Notes: a model not told the origin generated them from the sequence alone. A stretch of 64,000 bases of DNA from Diatrype stigma (GCA_022225965.2 JAKJXP020000026.1:1-64000); one strand, 5' to 3'. Numbered from the stretch's first letter, positions 11,666-23,763 are shown. Made by a program: numbers and translations.

Positions 11666-12419
11666 TTACGCAGTGCTACCTTGCGGCTTCGCAGTGCAAG
11701 ATACTATCTTGACTTTGTCGGCCGTGACGATCTGCCCGCCGTTCTCCATCTTGAAGGTGACGTTCTTCAGCTGAAAGGTCCACACCTCGTCACAGAACCG
11801 GTAGGTGTCCAAGGCTCCCTACGTGGGTGGATAATAACAAGGTCAGCCTCGGCGCTTTTTGCTTTGCATACGTACAATGCGACAGGATATTTTATTTCAC
11901 GGAGCCAGCGATTGGTTAATCGATATGTATGTATATGTATATGTAAGGTCGGGTCGGGTCGGGTCGGTGGGGTGATTTTCGCAGAAGTCTCGAGGGAGGA
12001 GAAAAACTTCCATCAGCATCAAAAAGGAGATTGAAAAAGTTATTCACCTTGAACGATAGGCGCGACCGGACCTTCTCCTGCAGGACCTCGGTGATGGCGC
12101 GGTCGAAGTTCGCCAGGATCTTCATGGCCAGCTGGGGGTCGATGCGGTTCTCGGTGATCAGATCATCGAGGGTGTCTGTCAATGCGGCGCCGACGCTGTT
12201 GTGGTGTATCGTACAAGTTTTTGGTTAACACGTTAGCTTTCTTTGACTCTGACTCTGACTTGACTTGACAGCCACGCTCTACGCCTGCCTGCCTGCCTGC
12301 CTGCCTACTTGCCGCGTTGAACAGTAGTAACAGTAACAGTCAGGCAGTCAGTCAACAACAAAATGCGCTTCGTACCTGCTACGTCGGTAGAGCTCATAGA
12401 AGTTCTGCGCGGTCGCCAT
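11666..12419 (-). CDS. TOA2: Transcription initiation factor IIA small (gamma) subunit
   Basis: Three exons, 12419-12376, 12195-12048 and 11818-11666, encode 114 residues, matching the usual 109-122 of TFIIA-gamma. TFIIA binds TBP at the core promoter and stabilises the TBP-TATA complex in the nucleus. Exon 1 gives [14 protein letters not shown]; exon 2 gives [14 protein letters not shown] and the four-helix-bundle region with [13 protein letters not shown]; exon 3 gives [19 protein letters not shown] and the C-terminal beta-barrel strands. The [10 protein letters not shown] motif is diagnostic. Each exon is short, so the gene is invisible as a single open frame. The first intron holds a short GCCT repeat. 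The start lies 628 bp from that of the divergent SNF2 gene. Confidence 0.93.
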
Positions 12420-13047
12420 GTTGATCCGGGTGTATCAGCAGTTCTTCTGGTGACCTCGCTGGCGATTACGAGGACTGTCGTGGTTGTTGAAAGAGGTGAG
12501 GTTGGACGTTTAAATAGTGTGGCGGTGGGGATGGTAAGATGGGTGGATTGTTGTATGACTCAGCAACAGCTGGGGTGGCCGGGGAATCGGGGATTGTTGT
12601 CGGCTGTAGGAACCTTGGAATGGGGCAGCGTGTGGCGGGGCGTGATTGTGGCTGTAGGTAGGGTACCTGCCTGAGGTACCTACATACATACATAGGTACG
12701 TGCATGTATACCTACTTACCTAGGTAATGTCCCTTCGGCAGAAACGGGACTAGGCATGCGGGTAATTTAATGGAGACCGGATGCAGGCTGGCAGGCTGCC
12801 ACGGCCCACATGCAACCTAAGCGTCCCGTTTTCCACTTTACGCGTGATCTCGTATCCAAGTCGCGTTTGCGCCGATCGCTTTCAACGCGCTAGTTCGGTA
12901 TTGAAATGAGATCACCATTTGTCCCTTGCGAGTCGCGTCAAAGCCACGGCCCTCGACATGATAAGGCATTCTCGTAATCAGGCGAAGTTGCTTTTTCCAG
13001 ATGCTTTTTCTAGATAACCCGTTTTGTCTCGGTGGATTTTGTTGGAA
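12420..13047. promoter_or_regulatory. Shared divergent promoter region, TOA2 / IRC5-like
   Basis: This 628-bp gap separates the start codons of two divergently transcribed genes and must hold both promoters. It contains one copy of the recurrent palindrome TACCTAGGTA at 12717-12726 with further partial copies around 12665-12700. No TATA box stands out and no transcription start can be placed. Confidence 0.5.
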
Positions 13048-16000
13048 ATGGCTATCGCCCCTTCAATTGTCAATTCTCCTAACTCATCATCCGCATCCGC
13101 AATCGCATCTGCATCCGCATCCGCATCCTCGTCCTCATCCTCATCATCGCGCTTGCCTACTAGCGCACCCTCATCGCCACCATCCACCGTAGGCTCCGGC
13201 GCAGCCAAGATGGCCGTCACCTCGACCTTCACCGAGCAGCAGATGCTCACCGAGGAAAAGAAGGCGAAGGCTGAGAACACCAGAGTGGAGGCAAAACGTC
13301 TCGCCGATGCCCGCAAGAGAAAGAAGAAGATCCAATTGACTCCACAGGAGAGGGCACGTAAAGCTAAGGAACTTGATGAGCTCTTGCGGAAAAGCAAGGT
13401 TTTCAGTGATATTATTACGCAGAAAACAAAGGCTCTGGGCCGGGTCGGTCGCGACTTCGACAACCAGGCTCTCGCTGATGCGCACCTGGAGCTGAAGAAG
13501 CAACCTAAAATCATGACTGGCGGGACAATGCGAGATTACCAACTAGAAGGCCTCACATGGATGTTTGAAATCTGTCTACAGGGCCTGAGCGGCATCTTGG
13601 CCGATGAGATGGGACTCGGTGAGTAAACAAAACAGTTGGTCGCGTTCTAGATGTAGTAGACTGATGAGGGGGTCAGGCAAAACGATACAGGTTATCTCCC
13701 TGATCGCGTTCCTGAGGGAAGAGGAGCGGTACTTTGGCCCTCACCTTATCATTGCTCCTCTTAGCACTTTGTCGAACTGGCAAGATGAATCTAAAAAGTG
13801 GACGCCCTCTATCCCCTTTGTGCTGTACCACGGTACCCCTGAGGAGCGGCAAAATATATATCGTAACCAGATCATGAAGCACTATCGAAAGGGTGCGCCT
13901 ACAGATCAGTTCCCAATTGTGTGCACTAGCTATGAAATGGTCTTGCGAGATCATTCGTCTCTGTCAAAGATCGACTGGGCCTTTATCGTTGTCGTGAGTA
14001 GCTTTACTTCCCAGTATATGTATCCCTTATTCACATACAGTAGGATGAGGGCCACAGAATGAAGAACGCCGATGCAAAGCTTTTCCGGGAATTGCAACAG
14101 TTCAAATCAGCGACTCGTCTGCTAATCACCGGCACGCCTCTTCAAAACAACTTGAAAGAGTTGTGGTCCCTCCTACATTTTCTAATGCCTGAAACCTTCC
14201 TTGATTGGGAGGCCTTCGAAGTGTGGTTCGATTTCAGCGATCTGCAAGATGAGGAGGGCACCGAGCAGTTCATTGAGGACAAAGCAAATCAAGACCTCGT
14301 TGCGAAGATACACAAGGTTCTTCAACCGCTGCTGCTTCGGCGAATCAAGGCCGACGTGGCAAGCTACCTGCCCAAAAAGCGAGAATATGTGCTATATGCG
14401 CCCATGACAAAAGAGCAGACAGATCTATACAATGTCATCAGCGACAAGAAGATCGACACGAGGTCCTATTTAGAGAACAAGGTTATCGAGCGGTTAACAA
14501 GTGCGACTAATACTCCGCGGAGCTCGCGAAAATCGAGTCGCCAGTCATCGAGAGCAAGCAGTATCAAGCCAACAGACACGGGCTCAACCACACCACAGAA
14601 TGCGTTCTCCATGATGATGGGGAAGAAGAATGGCGGATCTGGGTCCAAGTCAAAAGCTGCAAAGGAACTTTCGGTGCGGAGCGGTGCGAAAAGGAAAACA
14701 TCGCCGACTAGTGCGCCAATCAGTGAGTCACCAGCGTCTAAAAGAACGAAATCAAGCCAGCAGCCGACTCCCACGAAGAGCGTGCGAGGTCGCTCACGCA
14801 AAGGTCGGCCTTCGTACAACGTTCTGGACGACTCCGACGAAGACAAGCTTGACGACGAAGAGTTCGAGGCCAAGCTAGCCCAAGAGCTTGCTGCCAGGGA
14901 TGCGCTTTCAGACGAGGAAGAGCCCCTGGATGAAGAGGAACTCGAGCGAGCCGAAACGCTCGAACTTGCTAGTATGTAATCCGTACCCTAACTTAGGAAC
15001 CTAACGCCTCCTGGGGACGACTCCGCTCGACTAACACCGAGGGCAGAAATCCAGATCGCCGACAAGAAGCTCGGCAACCCGCTGATGCAGCTGCGGCTGG
15101 TGTGCAACAGCCCGCACAACTTCTACAGCCCGTGGGCCTTCGACACCCGGGTGGCCGTCGACGAGAGCATCGTGACGTCGTCGGGGAAGATGCTGCTCCT
15201 GGACCGGCTGTTGCCGGCCCTGTTCGAGCGCGGGCACAAGGTCCTCATCTTCTCCCAGTTCAAGACGCAGCTGGACATCCTGCACGACTACTGCGCCGAG
15301 CTGCGCAGGTGGAACGTGTGCCGCATCGACGGCAGCGTCGCCCAGGACGACCGCCGCCGCCAGATCAAGGACTTCAACGAGGACCCCGACTTCAAGGTCT
15401 TCCTGCTGTCCACCCGAGCCGGCGGACAGGGCATCAACCTCGCCAGCGCGGATACTGTCATCCTGTTCGACAGGTAAGTTGGTTTTAGTTTTATTTACTC
15501 TTCGCCACCAACAGATGGGATGCAGGCAAAAAGAAAAAAAGAAAGGCGTGCTTGGGGAACCGATTTGATTTTTGGTTCGCATTGATGACTTTGGCTAACA
15601 CGGCCTCCTCCCTCAGCGACTGGAACCCGCAGCAAGACCTGCAGGCGCAGGACCGGTGCCACCGAATCGGGCAGACGCGGCCCGTGGTCGTGTACCGCAT
15701 CGCGACCAAGGGCACGGTCGAGGAGGAGCTCCTCCTGAGCGCGGACGCGAAGCGGCGGCTCGAGAAGCTCGTCATCAAGAAGGGCGGGTTCCGGACCATG
15801 GGCCAGAAGCTCGACGATGGCGGCGACGGCGGCGGCCACGACGGCCACGGCCTCGACAAGGAGACCCTGCGCGCCCTGCTCCTGAAGGACGGCGAGGTCT
15901 ACAAGCACTCCGGCGCCGACCGCATCTTCAGCGAGGAGGACCTGGACGTCCTGTGCGATCGGTATGCGCTCCACTTCTTTTTAACTTTTCTTTCTCCTTT

Positions 16001-16188
16001 TCTGTTTGGCATGCGTCGGTTCCTTGTTTCGTGGTTCGTGCGTGAAATGTAATTCCTCCGGCTGACTGTTTGCGCTTTACAGGAGTGATGAGGCTTATGA
16101 GCGGGCTGCTAGGGGTGCTGGCAATGCCGATGGTTTCCAGGTTGTGGAAACTGCGGCTGATGGTATCACGCAAATGAAGGGCGAGTGA
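13048..16188 (+). CDS. IRC5: SNF2-family chromatin-remodelling ATPase, LSH/HELLS/DDM1/Irc5 type
   Basis: Six exons, 13048-13618, 13677-13993, 14044-14971, 15047-15473, 15617-15961 and 16083-16188, give about 897 residues. This family slides nucleosomes with ATP; relatives act in DNA methylation (DDM1, LSH), genome stability and cohesin loading (Irc5). Visible motifs: Walker A DEMGLGKT at about 187-193 (split by intron 1), DEGH box at 297-300 (created by intron 2 removal), [12 protein letters not shown], then the helicase C lobe with [26 protein letters not shown] and RIGQTRPV. A low-complexity Ser/Lys/acidic insert of about 150 residues (roughly 455-605) separates the two lobes, as in LSH proteins. 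The N-terminus has a Ser/Ala run encoded by GCATCC-like repeats; a later ATG at 13210 ([13 protein letters not shown]) is a possible start. Conserved elements are intact, so it is probably active. Confidence 0.92.
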
Positions 16189-17703
16189 TGTGGTACCAAC
16201 CTTGCACTACTGTATTATGACTGTTTTGATTATGGATAGAGCTGCTTGTACTGCTCGTTTGGGTGCTTATTTGGTCTGCTCTGCATTGGGGATACGAAGG
16301 AAGGATAGCATCGACATGTCGGTGTACATGTTCAGGGTCATTCAGGTTATTGCGATGTCAGCTCGTTGGTTGGTTGCTACTCTGTGCATACATTATGATG
16401 CTGTATGCTGTTACTATTGACCCCTTTTCCGGGACTGATGATCAACCTTAGAATTTAGGTACCTCCCTATCTTTGGGATGTCTCGTGCAGAGCTTACGTG
16501 ATAACTTGGTGATGCCCTCTTCAAAGTCACATCCGACAGAATATGTGACTTTAAGGCCACACTGCTTGTAACACCATACGTCGAACTACACAATCAGCTT
16601 TGTACGGCGTCACCAGCATTCTTCTGTTACTGCGGAAATCTGGACCGTTTAGAAGAACATGTTGTATTGCAATTATTCTCTTTAGCGTAGGAATCTTGGC
16701 TGTTATATGAAAATCTATCTGGCCGGTTTCACTTACACCTTGTTACGAGCTGCAGCATGTACTTGGTGGCTCAGAGCAAACAGCTTCTTCTACATTGACG
16801 AAACTTCCATATTATCATCGTTAAGGTAGAATTCAAATACGGGAAAATAACAATGGCAAGGAAAAATCAAGGGACGATCTAGAGTCGAACTACCGACTTT
16901 CTATGTCGGTCGAGTGCCAACCAAGAGACGAAGGAAGAAGAAAAAAAAAAGAAAAGCTCAACGCGCCCGGCAGATACGACCAGAAGTTCATCTGGGATAT
17001 GGCGGGTTTACCTACGAAAAACCTCCGAAACGATTTTTCATCACCGTTGTGTGCTACCACTGTGCCATCGATGCTCTTTTGGTTTGGTTTTAGAGCAGAG
17101 ACTCAAGTGGTACGGCTGATAGAACAACCCCTTTTCAAAGTACTTATACCCATAGCGATGGAAGGGAAAACCCCGAGAGGGAGGGGAACCGTCGTTACTG
17201 TAGTAATCTGGAATAATGGGAATTGAATACTGGGAAGCTGGGCACTGGGAGTACTTGCATATTGTAGCAATAGCGACTGCCTCATGCTGCCTACCATACA
17301 ATCTGTATAGGAGTAAATGCCATTCCTCCATTGAAGCTTTGCTTTGCTTCCTTTCTCATCTCCTCCAACTCATCTATCGAACGGTTCCCCCTAGAGATTA
17401 GTAGTCACAGGTCATCTTCTGCCAGTGGCATAACAACTATGATTGCATAGTAGTTACTGATGTTCATGCTAAACAAGGCCAAACTCCTCTACAATGCCAA
17501 GCCTCTCCGTCCCTCGCAATGCTAAAAGTATGCCTCGTTCTTATATATATATGCATATACGTGCGCGTATGCAACCCCCCAATGCCTCCTTTCGAGATCT
17601 TATATAGTCTGCCATCCATCATGCATGTTCGTCGTTCATATCATATAAGCCATATTCGCTCATTCATTCGTTCGTTCTTTCGTTCGCCCATCCCCTCCCA
17701 TCC
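16189..17703. other. Intergenic between convergent IRC5-like gene and PSF2
   Basis: About 1.5 kb with no convincing coding frame. A tRNA-like patch lies at about 16877-16935 (a 5-bp stem closing a 7-nt loop beside a B-box-like GTTCGACTC on the minus strand), but it does not fold as a whole tRNA. The 17640-17820 part is a CT-rich tract that runs into the PSF2 3' end. Confidence 0.5.
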
Positions 17704-18667
17704 CTACAATTCCATCTCCTCATCACTATTATACCCCCCACCCGCACCCCCTCTTCCCCCCCTCCTTCCACCATCCTCACTCCCCTCCTCATCCCCCTCC
17801 TCCTCCTCCTCCCTCCGGCTCGCCTCAGCGCTCGCCCCGAGCCTCCTCACGCCATCCACGACGCCGAGCACGAACCCCCTGCTCTCGGCGAGCTCCATGG
17901 CGCCGACGCCGCGCAGGCCGACGACGCCGCCGCCCCCGGACAGGGCGGTGGCGGCGCCGGCCCGCAGCTTCGCGGCCCGGACCTCCTGCAGGTCGCGCAG
18001 GAGGCCGCGCACCTCGGCCGCGGCCGGCACGTCGTCCGCCGCGTGCGCCAGCAGCGCCTCGCCCAGCTCCAGCCAGTGGTAGGGCAGGTAGCCGCCCGGC
18101 GCCGCCTGCGTGTTGGAGGGCAGGAAGGGCGGCGACAGCGCTATGTTGCTGCTGCTGGTTTCTGCTGTTCCTCCTGTTATCGATTGTCCGTACGGCCGCG
18201 CCCCGCCCCGCCCGTCCGATCGCATCGCGGCCGGCGGCGGCGGCGAGAACGCCTCCGGGTCCGTCTTGGTCTCGTGCTGCAGGATGTCCTGCAGCGAGGA
18301 TGGGTGCAGCCACGGCGGGGCGAGGATGTTGGCGCGCCGCTGCTTCTTGAGGAGGAGCGCGAGCCAGAGGGGCAGCTCGGCGCGGCGGGGGGGTCGGAGC
18401 GCTGGTGTCGAGCCCTGTTGGTTTCGAAGAAGAGGGGGGCAAAAGGTCGCGTTAGTCTTGGAGATAAGATAGATAGAGAGGGGGTGAGGATCATGCTGCC
18501 GGGGCGATTGTCTGTGTATGGTGTCTGTAATAGGGGGAGGGGAGGTCCCGTACGCTGAGCAGTGGTATGGACTCAAGTCTCTGGCGGGGCACGATCGTGA
18601 CCATTTCCATCTCGCAGAGGAAGGCGACTTCGGTCGGCACCAGGCCTGGCGGCAGCGGGAGCGCCAT
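17704..18667 (-). CDS. PSF2: GINS complex subunit Psf2
   Basis: Two exons, 18667-18554 and 18414-17704, encode 274 residues. Psf2 is one of four GINS subunits; GINS joins Cdc45 and Mcm2-7 to form the replicative helicase at nuclear replication forks. Exon 1 gives [20 protein letters not shown], the conserved beta domain start, and [15 protein letters not shown]. Exon 2 gives the signature [26 protein letters not shown] and [13 protein letters not shown], then a long helix rich in [10 protein letters not shown]. The C-terminus is an acidic and Gly-rich tail that is longer than in yeast. The intron (18553-18415) has a GTACGG donor, a GACTAAC branch point and a CAG acceptor. A region rich in Gly and Ser around 18170-18250 could hide another in-frame intron; I left it in. 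Confidence 0.92.
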
Positions 18668-19270
18668 TTTTCGAAAGTTTCGATGGGCGGGATTGAGCGT
18701 AGCAATTCTGCCAAGGCAATTGATCGAATCGTCTATCGATTGGCGAAGGGGACGCGATATTGGCGGGGAGACGCGACTTTACACTTTTACATGTGGTAGT
18801 TACTGTAGGTACATGTAGATATGTGGATATGAGCTGGAGGTACTGGAGGTGGGTTAGCGATGATAAAGTGGTACTTCGTAGGTGGCGGCCATGCCACTGT
18901 GGCTAGTGTACTTGGCAGGGGTTACTTAGCAGCCGTTTTATAGTGCGAAATACGGAGTACGGGCGCTGCTGATACAGGGGATTTGGGGGCGATCGATCAC
19001 TTATTGGTCAGAACTCTCGAACTACCTTCTTTTTCCCCTCTCTTTCTTTTTCTCCTTCTTCATTTCCAGCTCGTGATAGTTGCGACGTTACTCACAATCT
19101 AGAAACTTAAGTCACGAGGTACTGGTAGAGCAGTCAGGTGACAGTAGAGAACATTCATTCACAACTTCAAGCAGCTCTTTCATATTATCTAGCGGGCAAT
19201 TAATTATGTACAAGAGGTGACCTTCGGTTCTGTTGGGATTCCGAAGCCATCATCGTCCGCCTACATCAGT
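18668..19270. other. Intergenic, PSF2 promoter and xylose-reductase 3' flank
   Basis: About 600 bp with no coding frame of note. Both neighbours are on the minus strand, so the left part should hold the PSF2 promoter and the right part the 3' end of the reductase gene. A pyrimidine-rich tract lies at 19030-19070. Confidence 0.5.
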
Positions 19271-20415
19271 CTACGCGAAGATCTTGCTACTTCCCAGCTC
19301 GGCGGGGTTGTTGAAGCGCAGGCCCCGGTCCAGGCCCGAGATCTGCTTGATCTCGTCGCCGGTCAGCTCGAAGTCGAACAGGCTCAGGTTCTGCTTGAGC
19401 CGGTCGACGCTGTTGGACTTGGGGATGACGATGATGTTGCGCTGCGTGCACCAGCGCAGGAGGACCTGGCCGGGCGACTTGCCGTGCTTCGCGGCGATCT
19501 CCTTGACGACGTCCGTCTCGAACAGCGGCTTGACGCCCTCGGCGGCGGCGTTGCCGAGCTCCAGGAAGCTCTGGGGGCCGAAGGTCGAGTAGCCCGTCAC
19601 CGCGATGCCGTTCTCCTGCGCCATGGCGATCAGGTCCGGCTGCGTCAGGTACGGGTGGTGCTCGATCTGCAGCACGCTGAGGGGCACCTTGTTGTACGAC
19701 AGCACGTCGTAGATGAGCTGCGAGTGGAAGTTGGACACGCCGATGCTCTTTACGAACCCGGTCGGGTTGTCCTTGCTCTGCACCAGCTCCTCGAGCGCCT
19801 GCCACGTCTCCTGGATCGGCACCTTGGCCCGCGGCGTCACCTTCGTCTGCTCCTTGTCGGACCAGAAGCACGGGTAGCGGATCTGCTCGAAGGGGATGAA
19901 CTCCAGGGGGATGGGGAAGTGGATCAGGAACAGGTCGAGGTAGCCGAGTCCCCAGGCCTCGTTCTCGAGCTTGGCCTGCTCGAGCGCGTGCTCCCGCTTG
20001 TGGTAGTTGTTCCACAGCTTCGAGGTGATGAAGATGTCCTCGCGCTTGATGATGCCCTCCTCGATGGCCCGGCGCACGCCCTTTCCGGCCTCCGCGCTGT
20101 TGGTGTAATCCCACGCGCCATCGATGTGACGGTAGCCCAGCTTGATGGCGTTATACACTTTGCAAAGGTGTGTTAGTCAATGAGGAGAATCGAGTGCGAC
20201 TTGTAGGCAGAGTTATAGATCTATGGGTTTGCTCAGGCTCGGGGTCTTCACGTACCCTGGTCGGCGGCAGTCTCATTGGGCACCTTCCAGATTCCAAAGC
20301 CGACAAGCGGCATGTCCTACACACTATTAGCATCTTTCTCAATCACGCGCAACAACGCTGAAGCATGTCTTACATGGCCGGAGGCTAGCTTGATCGTTGG
20401 GGCTTGGGCTGCCAT
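19271..20415 (-). CDS. XYL1: NAD(P)H-dependent D-xylose reductase-type aldo-keto reductase
   Basis: Three exons, 20415-20374, 20316-20256 and 20157-19271, encode 329 residues, the usual size for xylose reductase. The enzyme reduces D-xylose (and often L-arabinose and other aldoses) to the polyol in the cytosol, the first step of fungal pentose use. The catalytic tetrad is Asp47, Tyr52 (HIDGAWDY), Lys81 (ITSKLWNN) and His114 (DLFLIHFPIP). The cofactor motif IPKSNSVDRLKQN, typical of AKR2 enzymes, is near the C-terminus. The first two exons, too small to appear as open frames, supply the first strand MPLVGFGIWKVPNET. Introns are 57 and 98 nt with standard borders. Related AKRs (galacturonate, glycerol or GCY-type reductases) look similar, so the exact sugar is a family-level inference. 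Confidence 0.87.
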
Positions 20416-21269
20416 GTTTTCTGATAGTCTGGTGGTATGAAGTGAACGAGAATAGTTGAGGGAAGATTGAATATTTTTCTAAGGAGGGCAGGTCGTCGAC
20501 TGCGACTTTTATCTATTCGACCAAGCCGAAGAACGTCACAGAAAGCCACATGGGGGTTTCGATTACCCCGCCATAGACCTCGGATTGTACGTACATCGTG
20601 AGCCTTGGCAAGGCGAGGAGGGGCAATTACGTCCGAATGGAGTAATCCTAACAGCTTAAGAGTGGGCTTTGATGGCACTAAATCGAGGGGCCCACTACAG
20701 CCCACAGGTAAGTTTAATAGTTGCCCCGAGAACACCGCGAGAACACCTGCAGCAGTCTCCCGAGAACCTTCCTCTCGGGAAAGGATTGGTGCGGCTATTA
20801 GCAGGAGTTACTCCCGAAGGAACTAGTTTCTTCTAGTCTTCTAGTCACATCACGTCTTACCAGCTTCGGTATACCTGTGAAACCTATGATATAAGATGAT
20901 GGTGTTCCGGGCTGATGTTGTGCTTAATAAGACGGCGCCCCTGGAATTGGTGAGGTATATCGACACCCAAGCTCGGTAGTTGAAAGGGGCATCGTTATAT
21001 AGTCCCCCCTCATTGGCGCGAATCATATTCCCCTTTCCCCCGACCTCTCCTGAGCTCTTAAACTGGCCTCAAACTTCGACACATGTATTACATATCGTGT
21101 AACGATGAAGTCCTAGATTGGTTACCAATGTATCACCAATTCCACGGAACGTGGCCACATGCGATCGACAGATCGGGTGCTGCAGCAAATGGTCTTTACC
21201 CCTGGGGAGGGATGCATTCATGCATATTCGACACTCGATCTTGAGCATACATACCTGTCTACAACCACC
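20416..21269. other. Intergenic, xylose-reductase promoter side
   Basis: About 850 bp. No frame with a domain or convincing coding bias. It should contain the promoter of the minus-strand reductase; I cannot point to a specific regulator site. Confidence 0.5.
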
Positions 21270-22144
21270 CACCCATCCAAGTTCAGGTAATAATAAGCTT
21301 TAAAAGGCGCAGGCTGGCTGTAAGTTTCGGCCTGAATCTGCAACGGAGTACCGCCACGCGCACACGTCCCGGAATATAGAGCCGCGGTCACAGTCTGCAT
21401 CGGGGTGGAGCAGTCACCGGCGGCAAACACGCCCTTGACGCTCGTCTGGTTGAACGGCGTGTTGACCTTGACGGTCCCCATCGGCGTCAGCTCGAGGCCC
21501 AGCTGCGCGTTGGCGTTATGGTGTAGAGCGTCACGCGGTCCGACAGGCGCAGGGCCTGGCAGGCGAAGTGCAGAGCGGGGGCGACGGCGCCCGCGTCGCC
21601 CTCGGCTGATATGCCTGCGGACGGAGCGCCCTTCTCATCCCATCTGTGGCAGTAGAGGCAACGGAAGCTTGCATGGCACCGGCTCGTTGGCGTACGGCGC
21701 AGGTAGGTAGCAATTTGGAGGCTTTCACGTGATGACTACAGACAGCACGCGACCCAGCATCCTGCGTAGCCGGGAATATCAGGGAAGGTGTCCTCAACAC
21801 CCGTGGCCAGAATGAGTTTCTTGCCGACCCAGGTCTTCGCCTTACCCGCCGTAACTTCAAAAGAAGCCATCATCTTCACGCTTCTTGACGGTTTCGACCT
21901 CGGCATCTTCAACCGCAATGGTGCCGTACTGCGCGAAGTCGGCCCGGGCCGCAGCGCGAAACTCCTCGGGGTTCCGATGGTCCCAGGTGGCCACGGTGTA
22001 CATGTGCTTGCTCTCGGAATTCCGGTACTTGCCCGAATCGAGCAGAAGGGTCTTGGGTCTTGTGGCTCTGGCACATAATTGAGGAGGCAGCACCCAAGCC
22101 AGCGGGACCGCCGCCAATGATGATGACGTTGTATTCAGCAGCCA
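21270..22144 (-). pseudogene. Thioredoxin-reductase-like FAD/NAD(P) oxidoreductase, frameshifted and internally deleted
   Basis: The reading starts well at 22144 with MAAEYNVIIIGGGPAGLGAAS, an FAD-binding GGGPAG motif. It then continues only by changing frame. Near 22090 it moves to the frame reading LLLDSGKYRNSESKHM and VATWDHRNPEEF. Near 21862, in a run of T, it moves to the frame reading FEVTAGKAKTWVGKKLILATG and DTFPDIPGYAGCW. A stop-containing stretch follows, then the redox-active CxxC region as RCLYCHRWDEKG at about 21648-21665. About 60-100 family residues are missing after VTLYT, and the copy resumes with LGLELTPMGTVKVN and the C-terminal FAD motif VKGVFAAGDCSTPMQT. Relatives include GliT-type disulfide oxidoreductases of secondary metabolism as well as uncharacterised enzymes. 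Several independent lesions argue against simple sequencing error or missed introns. Confidence 0.82.
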
Positions 22145-23438
22145 TTTTCAGAGGCGTGTAGGTGTGTAGGCGTGTAGATGTGTACCATTGCTGTGGGATC
22201 CAACACTGAATGTGGCACATGGGCTGGTTAAGTACCTGCATATGTATGTAGTCTCGGTAAATGTGCCGCAGAGTCGCAGAACGTGGGTAGCACGAGTATC
22301 AGCGTGGGGGCCAAGGAACTGTGTTTGTTTGTTACTTCAACGTCGTTTCGGTTTCAGCCATCTTCCCAACTGGCCAATCCCATCAGTACTTTGACAAAGA
22401 TAAGAACTCGTTCACAGGGTCTCCTGGATAGATTATCGATGCAGCTAGTTCCCCTAGATATCGAACTTATACAGAGTATCATTTGTGGTCAGGTCCTCTT
22501 GTCAAGCGATCTAGCTAGATGTACCGGTACAGTCAAGCAACCCAGATGAGACGTGTAGACTTGGTTATGCGATCCAAGCAAGGGGCAGCTTCGAGAGGGA
22601 AACCCCTATCTGGCCCCTCTCTTCACACTTGGCGATTGTAAGACTGGCGGAAGTAACTCAATCATGATGTTGCCTCTGAAACCAAGGTCATGTCTGTTGA
22701 AGATATCATAGGTGTAAAAGCCTAGTCTGATTCTACAGCTACTTTAATACCGCCCTATACGCAAATTGCAACACCGTTGCGAGGACTTCACAAAACCAAC
22801 TAGAACTATCTTGCCTCATTGAAAAACTATCATGCAATCTCTAATGCCTTAAGAAGTGCGTTATAATCAGGCCCCTTTTAAACCCCGTTATCCTTATGCA
22901 AGCAAACCACTAGTTTTTCCGAAGGCGTCCTGAACTCCGATCAACTAGGAAGGAAGGGAGGGGGAGGAGAGTTTATCTAGCTGTTTAAATACAAAATTGA
23001 CACGATGGATTCCTAGGGAATCCACCCCTATTGCCCTTAGTTGTTTATTGTCCCTATAGTTTGTCGGCGCCCCTCGGGCGTCTAACTTATAGCTTATCTC
23101 TAGACCCTGAGGATCCACAAAGGATAGATCTGAGGTTATGTCGGGGTCGGCAGTTCAACTAGGTGAGGGGTTATGCCCCCTGTCTAAGGTGTAGAAATCA
23201 GGTCCTATATGCCCACCTGGGCTGAGTCCCATCTATAAATCCTCCATCTTTCGTTATATAAGTCGTCCATTATATAAGTCGAAATGCAACTCCTCACACG
23301 AAGGAGCTAGCGTATAAGATAGATCATGAGGTGCTGCAGATCAGGGGCTCCATTCGGAGATAGGATCTAAGTCAGCTCCACCAGCGCGGTAAATAAATGT
23401 TATCTATCTGAAGATCTATACTGTTCCATTCTGTATTA
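22145..23438. other. Intergenic with probable degenerate retroelement sequence
   Basis: About 1.3 kb. The part from about 22980 to 23440 has a different texture from its surroundings. On the minus strand it contains short coding-like scraps, for example MDDLYNERWRIYRWDSAQVG near 23210-23275, broken by stops, and it ends in an LTR-like terminus at 23466. This may be a decayed Ty1/copia-type element, but no reverse transcriptase or integrase motif is left to prove it. The part 22145-22980 holds nothing I recognise. Confidence 0.35.
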
Positions 23439-23515
23439 GGCCAACCTCGATAGAAACCCCTTCACATCTTAGTTCCACGATACTGAGATGTGAAGGGTTT
23501 CTATCGGGACTGGCC
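23439..23515. repeat. 77-bp palindrome, two LTR-like ends head to head
   Basis: The left arm 23449-23469 and right arm 23486-23505 are inverted copies, differing by a single extra C, around a 16-nt spacer. Homology continues less perfectly into flanking GGCC-containing segments out to 23439 and 23515. Read outward, both arms begin TGTGAAGGG and then diverge after about 30 bp. That fits the start of two related LTRs facing away from each other. It would also form a strong hairpin. Confidence 0.6.
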
Positions 23516-23763
23516 TGTGTATATAAACCGCTCTTCCAACTCTTGTTCAGGGAGTTCGTATCTGGCCAGACAATCATCAGTTTCTGCTTTATGCTCTAGT
23601 CTTTACACGGGCGGCTCAAACGTCATAGGTTACATCGTCTATACGCAACAGCTACCTTGCCCCAACAAACTTAAGAGCAAGCGGGGTTTTATACTCCACG
23701 TTCTTCTCTCCGCCTCAGGGTTAGTCGAAGAGGTTATATTGAGGAGCTGCTGCGAAAACTACA

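Noticed and set aside
16877..16935. Possible tRNA
   Set aside because: A 5-bp stem with a 7-nt loop and a B-box-like GTTCGACTC are present, followed by a T run on the minus strand. The D and T stems and the acceptor stem do not pair and the variable region is missing, so at best it is a tRNA-like relic.
19217..20176. 319-codon plus frame over the xylose reductase
   Set aside because: Antisense shadow of a conserved reductase exon; the minus strand has all four catalytic residues.
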